Assembly (NCBI GenBank): GCA_019636215.1
Contig: JAHBXZ010000005.1
Span: 212,420 to 276,419 of the forward strand
Length of the DNA: 64,000 nt
Reading direction: 5' to 3'
From: Planctomycetota bacterium
GTDB lineage: Bacteria > Planctomycetota > UBA8742 > UBA2392
Below the pieces are notes generated by a model that was given only the letters and a program-made list of their open reading frames with translations, did no database searches and was not told where the DNA came from. The stretch's first letter is position 1. Every line of letters starts with the position of its first letter. The position numbers and the translations under genes are program-made. Of this stretch, positions 16,969-25,786 are shown piece by piece.

Positions 16969-18465
16969 CTAGGCTTCATCCAGTTCGTCGGCCAGCTTGA
17001 CCTGGTTCTTGCCGTGATTCTTGCAGAAGTACAGCGCGCGGTCGGCCGCGCGGATCAACTGGTCTTCCATCGACGTGCCCTTGTTCATGCAGGCAATGCC
17101 CATCGACACCGTCACCTGGATGTTCTGGCCCGGCTGGTCCAGCAGAGGCACTTCGATCTCGCTGATCTTGCGCCGGATCTGCTCGGCCTTTACGCGCGCG
17201 GCCTCGCCCACGGTTTCGGGCATGATCACGACCATTTCTTCGCCGCCGTACCGGCACACGGTGTCCAGGTCGCGGAAACTGACCTTCAACAGTCCGGCCA
17301 CGGCGCGCAGCACTTCGTCGCCCTGCAGGTGGCCCCAGGTGTCGTTGACTTTCTTGAAGTTGTCGATGTCCAGGATCATCAGGCTGAGGTCGCGGTCGTA
17401 ACGCAGCGCGCGGCGGAACTCGACCACTAGCTGCTCGTCAAACACGCGGCGGTTGTGCAGCCCGGTCAGGCGGTCCTGGCGGCTCTGCTGCTTGATGCGT
17501 TCCAGGTTTTCGTGGTTCTGGATCACGACACCCAGAAAGTCAGCAATCGTGCTGAGCAAGTCCTTGATGGATTCCTGGATCGGCTTGTGGCTGGCGTAGA
17601 ACCGCTGAAGGTTCTTGGGCAGCCCCACCTGCAGCAATCCGCGCACGTCCGTCCCGGCGCGGATCGGCGCAACGTGCATGCCGGCGTCATCCACGGCCAG
17701 CGGGACCACACCCTTGAGCACCGACTGGTACAACGGGTTGTCGTCCGGCCGCAGCTTCTGCGTCATTCGAAACGGGTTGGCGTACTTGACCTCAAGCTCA
17801 TCGAACTCGTTGCGCAGCAGGATCGTGCAGCTTGAAAACTGGGCGTCGTTCACCATGGTCAGCGCGGCTTCCTTGAACACATCGCTGATCTGTTCCAGTT
17901 CCAGCAGGCGCTTGGTAAGCAGCGGGATGGCGCGCAGAACCTCCGCCAGCGCGCCCACGCGTGTGTTGGCCTCCAGCACTTCGAGTGACTTGCGCTGGGC
18001 ATCCTTGGCGGCGCGCTGTGCGGCCAGGGTCAGTTCGCGGTTGAAGTCGCTCTCCGTGCGCAGCTTGTGTTCCAGCTTGACCTGTTCGCTGACGTCGCGG
18101 GCGCTGCCAACCTGCAGGATGCGCCCCATATGCCGGATCAGCGTAAAGCGCACTTCCAGGTGCCGCACCTCGCCGTCGCTGCGCACGGCCCGAAAGCGCA
18201 TCACGCCGCTGTCGCCCGCGCCCTGGGCGCCCTGGCGCTGCGCCGTGACCAGCGCGCGGTCGTCTTCATGCACGATGCTGAGGGTGCTGACGGGCCGCTG
18301 GGCCTCGACAAGCTGTTCTCGTGTGAAGCCCAGCAGCTCGCAAAGCGCGGGGTTCACCTTGATGAAAACATCGGCGTGGGGGTCCAGCACATACTGGCCG
18401 TCCACCGCATTGTCGAAATGGGCTTGCAGCAGGCTGGGATTGACCGTGGCGGTTGGATGATCCAT
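16969..18465 (-). CDS. PAS-GAF-GGDEF diguanylate cyclase
   Basis: A 498-residue soluble signalling protein making cyclic di-GMP from GTP. The PAS domain is at about 8-140 (NPALCELLGFTREQLVE, then a PAC-like VRFTLIRHMGRI). A GAF-like region spans about 185-325. The GGDEF domain occupies 335-495, with DRLTGLHNRRVFDEQL, DIDNFKKVNDTWGHLQGD, the active loop GGEEM (RYGGEEM, with Met in place of Phe) and VSMGIA. The product-inhibition I-site RDLD lies exactly five residues before the active loop, so feedback control is probably kept. No membrane segment is seen. Cyclic di-GMP could be relevant to the PilB-type motor at 11697, since MshEN domains bind it (established for the family; the link here is inference). 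Confidence 0.95.
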   Translation of the reverse strand: MDHPTATVNPSLLQAHFDNAVDGQYVLDPHADVFIKVNPALCELLGFTREQLVEAQRPVSTLSIVHEDDRALVTAQRQGAQGAGDSGVMRFRAVRSDGEVRHLEVRFTLIRHMGRILQVGSARDVSEQVKLEHKLRTESDFNRELTLAAQRAAKDAQRKSLEVLEANTRVGALAEVLRAIPLLTKRLLELEQISDVFKEAALTMVNDAQFSSCTILLRNEFDELEVKYANPFRMTQKLRPDDNPLYQSVLKGVVPLAVDDAGMHVAPIRAGTDVRGLLQVGLPKNLQRFYASHKPIQESIKDLLSTIADFLGVVIQNHENLERIKQQSRQDRLTGLHNRRVFDEQLVVEFRRALRYDRDLSLMILDIDNFKKVNDTWGHLQGDEVLRAVAGLLKVSFRDLDTVCRYGGEEMVVIMPETVGEAARVKAEQIRRKISEIEVPLLDQPGQNIQVTVSMGIACMNKGTSMEDQLIRAADRALYFCKNHGKNQVKLADELDEA

Positions 18466-18494
18466 AGAACCGATTCAGCCTCGCGCCCGGGGCC

Positions 18495-19166
18495 TCATGC
18501 CGCAGAACTCTTGCGCTCGCTGGGGGCAACGACCGCATCAAACACGCGCACCGATGGGTCCCGACGCGGGGCAATCACATCCGTGCACAGCACTCCTTCT
18601 ACATCCATCTCGCCGGCGTCGGCCTGGGCTGCTGCCAGCACCGCCTGGGTACCCACGGCCGGGCAACGCTCTGTGTCGGCCCCGCTGATGTACCCCGGCG
18701 CGTCTTCGTACTCTGCTTGAGCCTCGTACTCTTCTGGCGCAACTTGTTCTGCCACATACACTTCGGCTGCCATGTGCACCGGCACCTGACGGCCGGATTC
18801 AGGCAGCAACTCCGGAAAGCGACCGGATTCACCGTCTGAGACATGCAGCATAGCAACTTCCGCGATCCGTACACTCTCGGACTCATCGAACACCTGCATG
18901 CGGTTGCTGCTTCCCGCTGCCTGCGCGACCGGTATCTCAACTTCAGAAATTACCTCGGCCACAACTTCGGGCGCCGGCGCCTTGCGTACGCTCAGTGGCG
19001 CGGGCCTGCTGACCAGCCCCCGGCCGGAATCTTCAGGCACCACGGGCGCGGCACTTTTCACGCTGCGCGCCTTCCACTTCTTCAGCGCGTATTCGCCACC
19101 CACAAAGGCGGCCAGAAGGCCGGCACCAGCATAGGCCACGTAGGGAACCACTTCCATGAACGCCAT
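18495..19166 (-). CDS. Single-span membrane-anchored protein, unknown
   Basis: A 223-residue protein with one N-terminal membrane segment (about 8-26, YVAYAGAGLLAAFVGG), a basic stretch KKWKAR just after it, and a long disordered Ala/Val/Glu/Pro-rich remainder with no recognised domain. The basic residues suggest that the rest is cytoplasmic. It lies 29 bases upstream of the diguanylate cyclase gene on the same strand, so the two may be co-transcribed. An alternative ATG three codons inside the start (19157) is possible. Divergent from kdsB with only 37 bases between the starts. Confidence 0.65.
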   Translation of the reverse strand: MAFMEVVPYVAYAGAGLLAAFVGGEYALKKWKARSVKSAAPVVPEDSGRGLVSRPAPLSVRKAPAPEVVAEVISEVEIPVAQAAGSSNRMQVFDESESVRIAEVAMLHVSDGESGRFPELLPESGRQVPVHMAAEVYVAEQVAPEEYEAQAEYEDAPGYISGADTERCPAVGTQAVLAAAQADAGEMDVEGVLCTDVIAPRRDPSVRVFDAVVAPSERKSSAA

Positions 19167-19203
19167 AGGTGTGCTCCGTGCGGCCGCGCGTTAGCATGCG
19201 GCC

Positions 19204-19965
19204 ATGAACAAAGTTCTTGCCATCATTCCCGCGCGGCTGGCCTCCACACGCCTGCCGCGCAAGGTTTTGCTCAACAAGACCGGCAAGCCCCTCATCCAGC
19301 ATGTCTGGGAAGGGGCCAGCGCCTGCAAGGCCATCGGCAAACTTGTCATCGCAACTGATGCCGAAGAGGTCATGGCCGCCGTGAAATCCTTCGGCGGCGA
19401 GGCCGTGTTGACCAGCCCGGCCTGCCAGAGTGGAACCGATCGCGTGGCCGAGGCCGCAAGGCAGTACCCCGGCTATGACATCGTGGTCAACGTGCAGGGC
19501 GACGAACCCGAGATGGCCAAAGAACCGCTGGTCGCATTGATTGACGGCATGTTGCGCCTGAACCCCGAAATGGGCACGGTTGCCGTGCCCTGGCCAGCAA
19601 GGGTGCCACTGAGCGAGCCCGGCTTTGTAAAGGTGACCACCGACAGGCAAGGATACGCCCTTTACTTCAGCCGCAGCCCGATTCCGTTCTACCGCGACGA
19701 ACCCGGTGCTGCACCCGAAGGCAGGCGCGCCGACGGACAGCCGCGCTACTGGAAGCATGTCGGCCTGTACGCCTACCAGGCCAGGTTCTTGCAGCAATAC
19801 GCCAGCATGCTTCCCACGGCGCTGGAACAGGCCGAAGGGCTGGAGCAGCTTCGCGCGCTGGAAAACGGCCACAAGATTGCGGTGTTCCCGACCACATACT
19901 CGGGTTACGAGGTGAACACCCCGGCCGACTACGAGGCCTTTGTCGCCAGGCAAATGGGCAGGTAG
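19204..19965 (+). CDS. kdsB: 3-deoxy-manno-octulosonate cytidylyltransferase (CMP-KDO synthetase)
   Basis: A 253-residue enzyme that activates KDO with CTP to CMP-KDO for attachment to lipid A. Family landmarks are present throughout: IIPARLASTRLPRK at the start (nucleotide-binding), IATDAEEV, SGTDRVAEA, VVNVQGDEP (metal-binding region), YFSRSPIPFYRD, KHVGLYAYQARFL and the closing GYEVNTPADYE. Length is normal. It is strong evidence for an LPS-type outer membrane. No other KDO or lipid A gene is nearby, though the GT4 glycosyltransferase at 8699 could act on surface glycans. Confidence 0.96.
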   Translation: MNKVLAIIPARLASTRLPRKVLLNKTGKPLIQHVWEGASACKAIGKLVIATDAEEVMAAVKSFGGEAVLTSPACQSGTDRVAEAARQYPGYDIVVNVQGDEPEMAKEPLVALIDGMLRLNPEMGTVAVPWPARVPLSEPGFVKVTTDRQGYALYFSRSPIPFYRDEPGAAPEGRRADGQPRYWKHVGLYAYQARFLQQYASMLPTALEQAEGLEQLRALENGHKIAVFPTTYSGYEVNTPADYEAFVARQMGR

Positions 19966-19978
19966 GAATCCGGACCGA

Positions 19979-20024
19979 AGCCCGAACAGGAGCCCGAACA
20001 GGAGCCCGAAGCGCAAGCGAGGGG
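19979..20024 (+). repeat. 12-bp tandem repeat running into a 29-nt dispersed repeat
   Basis: AGCCCGAACAGG occurs twice in tandem (19979-19990, 19991-20002) and begins a third time. The segment 19996-20024 recurs in reverse complement at 63800-63828 with one mismatch in 29. It lies in the kdsB-DUF4256 spacer, just before the ATG at 20029. Confidence 0.8.
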
Positions 20025-20028
20025 AAGC

Positions 20029-20592
20029 ATGAAGCCCGCAAAGAAACTCTCCGCACCACAGACCAAGGCTTTGCTTGCGACGCTCAAAGAACGCTTTGAA
20101 GCCAACCCGGCGCGCCACAAAGGCATCGCCTGGGCCGATGTGCAGAAACGCCTGGAGTCCGCGCCCGAAAAGCTGTGGTCGCTGTATGAAATGGAACGCA
20201 CCGGCGGCGAACCCGATGTCGTGGGCGGCAATCGCAAATCGGGCGAATTCACGTTCATGGATTGTTCGGCCGAGACGCCCAAGGGCCGGGTCAGCACCTG
20301 CTACGACAGGCAAGGCCTGGAATCGCGCAAAGAACACCGGCCCAAGGACACCGCCATGGACATGGCCCAGGCCATGGGTATCGAGATGCTGACCGAGGCC
20401 CAGTATCGCGAACTGCAAACACTGGGCGAGTTCGACACCCGCACCTCAAGCTGGGTCAGGACGCCCGCAGACATTCGCAGGCTTGGCGGCGCGCTGTTCT
20501 GCGACCGCCGCTACGGACACGTGTTCACCTACCACAACGGCGCGCAGAGTTACTACGCCGCCCGCGGCTTTCGCGGGCTGTTGCGAGTTTAG
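20029..20592 (+). CDS. DUF4256 family protein
   Basis: A 187-residue soluble protein. The central block with WSLYEMERTGGEPDVV, GEFTFMDCSAETPKGR, CYDRQGLESRKEHRP and GIEMLTEAQYRELQ, and the end with SWVRTPADIRRLGGALFCDRR and HNGAQSYYAARGFRG, is the DUF4256 signature along its full length. No function is established for the family. The ATG at 20029 follows GAGGGGAAGC. It is 63 bases after kdsB on the same strand; because the spacer is a repeat, I doubt a functional link. Confidence 0.9.
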   Translation: MKPAKKLSAPQTKALLATLKERFEANPARHKGIAWADVQKRLESAPEKLWSLYEMERTGGEPDVVGGNRKSGEFTFMDCSAETPKGRVSTCYDRQGLESRKEHRPKDTAMDMAQAMGIEMLTEAQYRELQTLGEFDTRTSSWVRTPADIRRLGGALFCDRRYGHVFTYHNGAQSYYAARGFRGLLRV

Positions 20593-20914
20593 CTGCTGCT
20601 GTTCACTGCTGCGGCAACTTCGCCGCGACACCGATGGTGTTTCGGCCGGGGCTCATGCGGCAGCGCAGCGCGGGCCAAGGCGCCCTGGCGACCCAAACAC
20701 ATCCTTCGGCAGAACCGCGGACAAGACTGCCAGTGATTGTCCTTGGTGCCGATGGGTGCTTCCCAGGAAAGCTAAGCACGGGGAAGGCTATATCGTATTC
20801 AATAACTTCTAATCCAACTACCGGCGCTATAATTTTGCGTTTTCAATAGTAGCCACCTATAGTGGTTATCAGTGGCGGGTCGTACCCCCGCCTTCGATTC
20901 CAACGGAGACCCCT
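20593..20914. other. Gene-free stretch, 322 bases
   Basis: No gene is seen. The right half is visibly richer in A and T than its surroundings. It contains TATAAT at 20828-20833 without a convincing -35, and a small dyad CCAC-ctata-GTGG near 20855-20867, both upstream of the lipoprotein gene at 20915. Its promoter is probably here. Confidence 0.4.
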
Positions 20915-21676
20915 ATGAAATTCCTCTCAATGTCCCTGCTCGTTCTTCTGGCCCTGCTTTCTGGCTGCGCCACCACGTCTGCGCCATCGGCTGACGACCG
21001 CATTTCCGACCAGGTGCGTGTACCCAGCCTGTACTTCAGTGCGACCTGCGATCCGGAAGAAACCCTGGTCAGCCTGCGCACCCACTTCCCGAAGGCAAGA
21101 TTCTTCCACAGCCAGTGCGGCTCAGTGAAGCCCGGACAGGAACTGCAGTTCACCAACCTGCCGGAATTGCGCCAAGCTCTGGCGTCGCTCCCGGCGTCGG
21201 GCAGCATCGTTGAGTGCCGCTTCAATGACAGAGTCGTACGGGTTAACCTCGCCTATGGCCAGATTTCCTCGCTGGCCGGACCAGACCACTGGGCCCTGCG
21301 AGGCCGGGCCCGCGAATCGGCCAGCGACTTCGCCGCTGCCATGCGCCAGATCATCCAGTGCTGCCGGCTTGCCGACCAGCAGTGGAGCATCAAGGCATGG
21401 ACCATGCCTTTGGCCGATGCGGGCAAGGTCTGCAAACTGATTGGCATCAACCAGGTGGATCAGATTGAGGGTGACATGCAGGGCAACGTAACAGTGATTC
21501 AGACTGTCGCCTGCAGCGATATTGCCGAGCGTATCGGCGTCTGGCAGGGGACTGCCAACGTCGGCAAGACGTCGGTGCATCTGCTGGTCATTTTGAGCGA
21601 CGCGGCGATCAGCGTCGATGGTACGGACTGGGAAGACATGATCGCGATTTGCAGCAAGCTGGAATCAGCCCGCTAG
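20915..21676 (+). CDS. Lipoprotein of unknown function
   Basis: A 253-residue protein with a signal peptide and perfect lipobox (LLSGC at residues 14-18). The mature part is cysteine-bearing (CDPEE, QCGS, VECRF, QCCRLA, VCKL, ACSDIA, ICSK), unusual in this window, and may be disulphide-bonded. No domain is recognised; alternating hydrophobic strands and helices suggest a compact alpha/beta fold. ATG 20915 has GGAGA upstream (caacggagacccct). It is probably transcribed from the AT-rich region just before it. Confidence 0.75.
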   Translation: MKFLSMSLLVLLALLSGCATTSAPSADDRISDQVRVPSLYFSATCDPEETLVSLRTHFPKARFFHSQCGSVKPGQELQFTNLPELRQALASLPASGSIVECRFNDRVVRVNLAYGQISSLAGPDHWALRGRARESASDFAAAMRQIIQCCRLADQQWSIKAWTMPLADAGKVCKLIGINQVDQIEGDMQGNVTVIQTVACSDIAERIGVWQGTANVGKTSVHLLVILSDAAISVDGTDWEDMIAICSKLESAR

Positions 21677-21788
21677 GCCCGCCAATGGCAGCCCCGGCCG
21701 CAGGGCGGTAACGAGACTTGCGAGCATCGCGACTCCGTTGCCGTGCCCTGTGGCTGGGGCTGCTGCATTGCCGCATGCCGATTTCTGC

Positions 21789-22478
21789 CTACCGCACAAC
21801 CTGCGGGCCGTCGCCTAGAATCGCGGCGATGAAGCCCGAACTGCTGCTGCCGTCTTCTTCTTTCTTGTACAGCAGCGGGTTGCCGTCGCTTCGCTTGACA
21901 TCCCAGATTTTGCCCTGGCACAGGTCAGTCACCACCAGGTCGGCCGCTTCTACATCAATGCCGCCGTCCTTGAAAAACTCGAACATGCCCAGCATCTGTT
22001 CGGCCAGCGCGTCCACGGGCATGCCGAACTGTTTGGCCGCCTCTTCCATGCGATAGCGGTTGAACTTGCGCAGGGCCGCAAGGTCGCCGCCCTTGATCGC
22101 GTCGCGGTACTTCAGGGCGAACTCGAGCATGGCCTTGGCATTGCTGGCCTTGGCGCTGTCCAGCAGCACCTTCAGGTCGTCGGCTTCGGTGTCAAACTCA
22201 TGCACCAGCTCGTTGCCGGCGGGCATGCCGATGTCGCCTTCTTCCAGCGTGTTGACCATTTCTCCTTCTTTGGCCTCGCGCACGCCGGTGCTGAACTTGG
22301 CATCGGGCCCCTTGTGCGTGAACTGAAAGCGCAACACGTTGCCCTTGCCGATCAGGTGCTGGTTGAGCTGCGCCATGCCGCTGCCGCCGTCTTTGCAATC
22401 AAAGACGGGAAAGCCGTTGCAGGTGGCAACAAACGCGCAGTCGTCGGCCTGGTAGGTGCAGACATAGATTTTCGCCAT
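21789..22478 (-). CDS. Conserved-looking cytoplasmic protein, unknown
   Basis: A 229-residue protein without signal peptide or membrane segment. It opens MAKIYVCTYQADDCAF, has a helical middle (DDLKVLLDSAKASNAKAMLEF) and an acidic overall character. I recognise no family. ATG 22478 is preceded by GGGAG at a good distance. It lies at the left edge of a rearranged patch: the next gene region upstream (22571-22671) is a duplicated piece of the TPR gene at 24146. Confidence 0.65.
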   Translation of the reverse strand: MAKIYVCTYQADDCAFVATCNGFPVFDCKDGGSGMAQLNQHLIGKGNVLRFQFTHKGPDAKFSTGVREAKEGEMVNTLEEGDIGMPAGNELVHEFDTEADDLKVLLDSAKASNAKAMLEFALKYRDAIKGGDLAALRKFNRYRMEEAAKQFGMPVDALAEQMLGMFEFFKDGGIDVEAADLVVTDLCQGKIWDVKRSDGNPLLYKKEEDGSSSSGFIAAILGDGPQVVR

Positions 22479-22570
22479 GGCGTCTCCCGGGGCAAAATCC
22501 CATTAGGCCGACCCCTGCGGTGACTGCAAGCATAACCGGCATTTTTTCCGCCCGTTCCAATGCACGGCCA

Positions 22571-22671
22571 GCCGGGCCATTTCTCCTGGTGCCTACTCAA
22601 ACGGCGGTAGGCCGCGCTTGGCGCACAGCTCGCGCATGAAGTTGATGCAGTGGACGCCTTCCTCGACCCGG
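22571..22671 (-). pseudogene. Duplicated, internally deleted 3' end of the TPR gene
   Basis: Positions 22571-22650 repeat 24124-24203 with a single mismatch (80 bp: the last codons of the TPR gene, its stop and about 22 bases beyond). Positions 22651-22671 then match 24321-24341, so 117 bases (39 codons) are missing in frame relative to the intact copy. Homology ends after that. The open frame through it (22593-22862) joins this tail to unrelated sequence overlapping the ankyrin gene and is probably not a gene. Confidence 0.8.
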
Positions 22672-22830
22672 GCGGCCTTTGCAGCCACGTTAACAATCGC
22701 TGCAATGGCCGGGACACAGCGCTCCGCAAGGCCAGCGACTTCGCCGCCTTTGAGCGCATCCCTGTCCTGGACTGCAACCAGGCCAAGGTCTGCGTCACAA
22801 CGAAACTGACCCGCACGAGCGGTCAGATCT

Positions 22831-23835
22831 CTAGACCACCGATCGACGATCCAAAGAAACATCTTTGGGTACTCCGCGCTCCTGAAACCTCTCTACCAAG
22901 GCCCGGGCACCAGACTTGATTGCAAACTTCGCTTCCTTCTTGAAGATCGGGAACGCCCGGAAGAACTGATATGACCCGGCCTGCCGATCTTTCAGCAGCA
23001 ACAAATGGGTGTACTTGCATCGCGGCACGCCCTTCATCGGAACAATCTCGCCGATGTCTGACGCGATTGCCTTGCCGGAACGCAGGCCGTCAACACCCGC
23101 CATCACAATGGCAAGCGCCCAGTCCTCGGGCGCGTCCTCGGCCCTTGCCATGAAGAACTCGACACTGGTGCCATCCGGCGACTCGCAACCCAATCCCTCG
23201 GTGATCAGCAGGTTGCCCGCGAAATGCACCGAGACGCCCATCAACACGTGGCTTGCGGTCTTGGTGACTTGCGCAAAGTTCGTCGCCAAGACATCGGCAA
23301 AAGAGCCAAGGGCCGGCACTTGCGCCAGTTGCTCGGGCGTGCACTTTGACCGCAGGTACTCTTCGATCTCCTTGTGGCCGTACTTTCGCGCCCGGGAAAT
23401 CATGGTCTCGCCGTTGTGGTTCTTCCCGGGGTCCATGCCGGCCTCAACGAGAAGTTTGACCATCTCAAGATTTCCGTTGTGAATGGCGAGCGCAAGCGGA
23501 CTGTGTTGAGCGGCTTCGCAGATGGCAACAGGTACTATTGCTGCCAAAAACCGCGCTAAATCAACATCTTGGGCGCTGACGGCACTCCAGAAGGTGGTGT
23601 TGTACACCGACGGCCCCTCTGGCTTGGCTCCTAGTGCAATCAGTTTCTTCAAAGTTTCAAGCTTCGTCTGCGACGGCGCTTTCGATGTAATCACCATGTT
23701 GAGTACGCCACCAAATCCGCCAAACTCATCATTGAGCATCTGCCGATTTGCCGCTGCATACTCAAGTGCAGCGGCAAAGTTTGGGCTGTCGCCAGATAAG
23801 TACCGGCCGAATTGAATCAGATCATCTTCGCTCAT
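22831..23835 (-). CDS. Ankyrin-repeat protein with a SUFU-like C-terminal domain
   Basis: A 334-residue cytoplasmic protein. Residues 1-160 are ankyrin repeats; the clearest is HSPLALAIHNGNLEMVKLLV followed by EAGMDP, with another around TKLETLKKLIALGAKPEG. Residues 175-334 resemble the suppressor-of-fused (SUFU) domain of bacterial proteins: DWALAIVMAGVDGLRSG, a THLLLLKD strand, an AFPIFKKEAKFAIKSG block and the closing DVSLDRRSVV. Both ankyrin and SUFU domains are common in predicted immunity proteins of polymorphic toxin systems (established at family level). No intact toxin is adjacent, but the gene lies between duplicated 3' ends of the TPR gene, and an RHS fragment is 18 kb away. The immunity role is inference. 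Confidence 0.75.
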   Translation of the reverse strand: MSEDDLIQFGRYLSGDSPNFAAALEYAAANRQMLNDEFGGFGGVLNMVITSKAPSQTKLETLKKLIALGAKPEGPSVYNTTFWSAVSAQDVDLARFLAAIVPVAICEAAQHSPLALAIHNGNLEMVKLLVEAGMDPGKNHNGETMISRARKYGHKEIEEYLRSKCTPEQLAQVPALGSFADVLATNFAQVTKTASHVLMGVSVHFAGNLLITEGLGCESPDGTSVEFFMARAEDAPEDWALAIVMAGVDGLRSGKAIASDIGEIVPMKGVPRCKYTHLLLLKDRQAGSYQFFRAFPIFKKEAKFAIKSGARALVERFQERGVPKDVSLDRRSVV

Positions 23836-23851
23836 GTAGTCCCGTCAGTCG

Positions 23852-24073
23852 TCAGTTGCCTGCGGCTCGTCTGCCGGCTTCAGCGAGTGCCTTTACCACA
23901 TCATCCCGAGATCCCATTCGATCTGCCCTCCGCAAGTCCGCCAACAAGGCCTCCAGTGCCTCAGTTGTGTGAACATCCTTCATTGGCGCCCACACAAAGT
24001 TCTCTTTTCCAAAGATCGGGTCAATATCGGAAGACCGCCTAAGGTAAGAGGGTTCAGCCTGTCCGATGGCCAT
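23852..24073 (-). CDS. Small protein or remnant upstream of the ankyrin-SUFU gene
   Basis: A 73-residue open frame ending 16 bases before the ankyrin-SUFU start on the same strand. The second half is a plausible Leu/Asp/Arg-rich helix pair (TTEALEALLADLRRADRMG, then a VVKALAEAGRRAAG end). No family is recognised. Given its place between the duplicated arms, it could be the last piece of a displaced toxin or other gene rather than an independent gene. ATG 24073 lacks a good ribosome site. Confidence 0.4.
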   Translation of the reverse strand: MAIGQAEPSYLRRSSDIDPIFGKENFVWAPMKDVHTTEALEALLADLRRADRMGSRDDVVKALAEAGRRAAGN

Positions 24074-24145
24074 CGAACTCAATACGCCAGTGAATCCGCG
24101 TCAAAGTGCCACCCAAAAAACAGGCCGGGCCATTTCTCCTGGTGC

Positions 24146-25510
24146 CTACTCAAACGGCGGCAGGCCGCGCTTGGCGCACAGCTCGCGCATGAAGTTGATG
24201 CAGTACTCCACCAGACCTGCGGCCTTGATCTCGCGTAACTGTGCGATTCCCTGACGCCAGGTCTGTTCGGCTTCTTCAAGCCGGCCCATCACGATCAGGC
24301 AGCGCCCAACAGTGCACAGGTGGACGCCTTCCTCGACCCGGTTGCCGACTTCACGGTCGATCTTGAGCGCTTCCTGCACGATCTGCATGGCCTGTTCGGG
24401 TTGGTCCTGCATCAGCGCATAGCTGGCCAGGCCGCCCATTGCCTTGGCCTCAAACCGGAGATTGCCAACCTCACGATGCAGCGGCAGGACACGCCGGATG
24501 GCGTCAATGGCCCGCTGCCATTGCCTTGTGTCCCACAGGTAAGACGCCATGTTTCCCAGGGTCACAGACTCGGCCCGACGGTCGCCCCGTTGGCGGTTCA
24601 TGGCCAGGGCGCGCTCAAACAGTTCGTCGGCTTCCGGGTGCCGCCCCTGCTTGGCGACAACACTGGCAAGCCCCGAGATACACAGGGCTTCAATCGCCGG
24701 TTCCGCCTGCTGGCGGGCCTCATGCAGGGCCTGCGTGTAGAGCGCCGCGGCGTCGTCCAGCCGCAGCTTTCGCGAATGAACAAACGCGATCCTGATGCGC
24801 AGCGTCGTGGCAAGGCGGGTGTGGCCATGGCTCTCGCACAACTGCAACCCGCGCTGGTAGTGTCCTTCTGCCTCGTCCAGATTTTCGTCGGTCGAACACA
24901 GGTGACCGAGCTGCATCAGGCACTGGGGCAGCAAAGCACCCTGGAAGTCAGGCGCGTCGACAATCTTCAGCGCGTCACGAACCAGGGCTTCTGCGGCACC
25001 GGCAAAACCGGCGCCACTTTCCATGCGCGATGCGTTCAGCAGATCACGCGCGCGGGCTTCGCCCTGCTGCAACGCGGCGGCGCGTGCCCACAACCTGGCG
25101 GACTGGCGGTTCTGGAACTCGTGGCCCGCACGAATGGCCGCCCGCTTCAGGTAAACGCGCCGTCGCTGCTCAAGCTCCGGCGATGCCGGGCCTTCGGCGC
25201 CGGCAGCCCATTCGGCGTGATCCGCAAGCTCTGCGGCAATCTGGTCGATGGGAAGCGGCTCGTAGCCGCCTTCCGGTCCGGAGGCTGTGGTCGGCTCCGG
25301 CGGCAGGCCGCCGAAGATGTCCTCAAGAATCCCCAGGGCTTGCCGGTGCAATGCGGCGCGGGCGGCCGGAAGTTGCAGACCATAGGCGGCGTCACGCAAA
25401 AGCGCGTGCCGGAACAGGTAGGCGATTTCGGCGTCCACAGTTGGAGTATAGTCGTAGGCGCATTCACCCCGCACAAGCAATACCTGTGCAGGCCGAAGAA
25501 CGTCGCGCAC
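24146..25510 (-). CDS. TPR-repeat protein, probably missing its N-terminal domain
   Basis: A 454-residue protein made of tetratricopeptide repeats from about residue 150 to the end (for example LDEAEGHYQRGLQLCESHG, HPEADELFERALAMNRQRGD, EQAMQIVQEALKIDREVGN). Its first 80 residues (AEIAYLFRHALLRDAAYGLQ, then an ALHRQALGILED helix) match the segment that in large signalling ATPases, cyclases and kinases links an AAA/NACHT-like domain to the TPR array (typically F-x-H-A-L-x-x-x-x-A-Y, then LH). The upstream domain is absent here: the frame begins at a weak GTG (25510) and no matching sequence lies beyond it. So this looks like the 3' part of a larger gene. Its last 58 coding bases are duplicated at 22571-22650. 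Confidence 0.7.
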   Translation of the reverse strand: MRDVLRPAQVLLVRGECAYDYTPTVDAEIAYLFRHALLRDAAYGLQLPAARAALHRQALGILEDIFGGLPPEPTTASGPEGGYEPLPIDQIAAELADHAEWAAGAEGPASPELEQRRRVYLKRAAIRAGHEFQNRQSARLWARAAALQQGEARARDLLNASRMESGAGFAGAAEALVRDALKIVDAPDFQGALLPQCLMQLGHLCSTDENLDEAEGHYQRGLQLCESHGHTRLATTLRIRIAFVHSRKLRLDDAAALYTQALHEARQQAEPAIEALCISGLASVVAKQGRHPEADELFERALAMNRQRGDRRAESVTLGNMASYLWDTRQWQRAIDAIRRVLPLHREVGNLRFEAKAMGGLASYALMQDQPEQAMQIVQEALKIDREVGNRVEEGVHLCTVGRCLIVMGRLEEAEQTWRQGIAQLREIKAAGLVEYCINFMRELCAKRGLPPFE

Positions 25511-25786
25511 CCTCAGTACCGCCCCTGGTCCTCAGATGGACACAGACTCAGACGGTTAAGGGAAGCAGCAAAGTCTCACGCATAGGCGCAAGGCCGCGGA
25601 GAACCGCAAGCTGCCGTTGTTGGCCGCACAGCCAAGTGTGCCTGCGCCACAAGGGCCGGCGGTTGGCCGGGCCTTGTTGTTTTCGCCGTGGGGTTGATGT
25701 CGCGGCTGGGTGGTAGACTGCATGGGCTGAATTCTGGGCCTTGGAAATTCGGGGTTCGACGCCATGATTGCCGCTCAGGAGAAACC

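Noticed and set aside
22593..22862. 89-residue open frame ending like the TPR protein
   Set aside because: Only its tail is homologous; the rest is unrelated and overlaps the ankyrin gene out of frame. Treated as a pseudogene piece.
25647..25685. Hairpin followed by TTGTTGTTTT as a terminator
   Set aside because: The stem has a mismatch and no plus-strand gene ends just before it.
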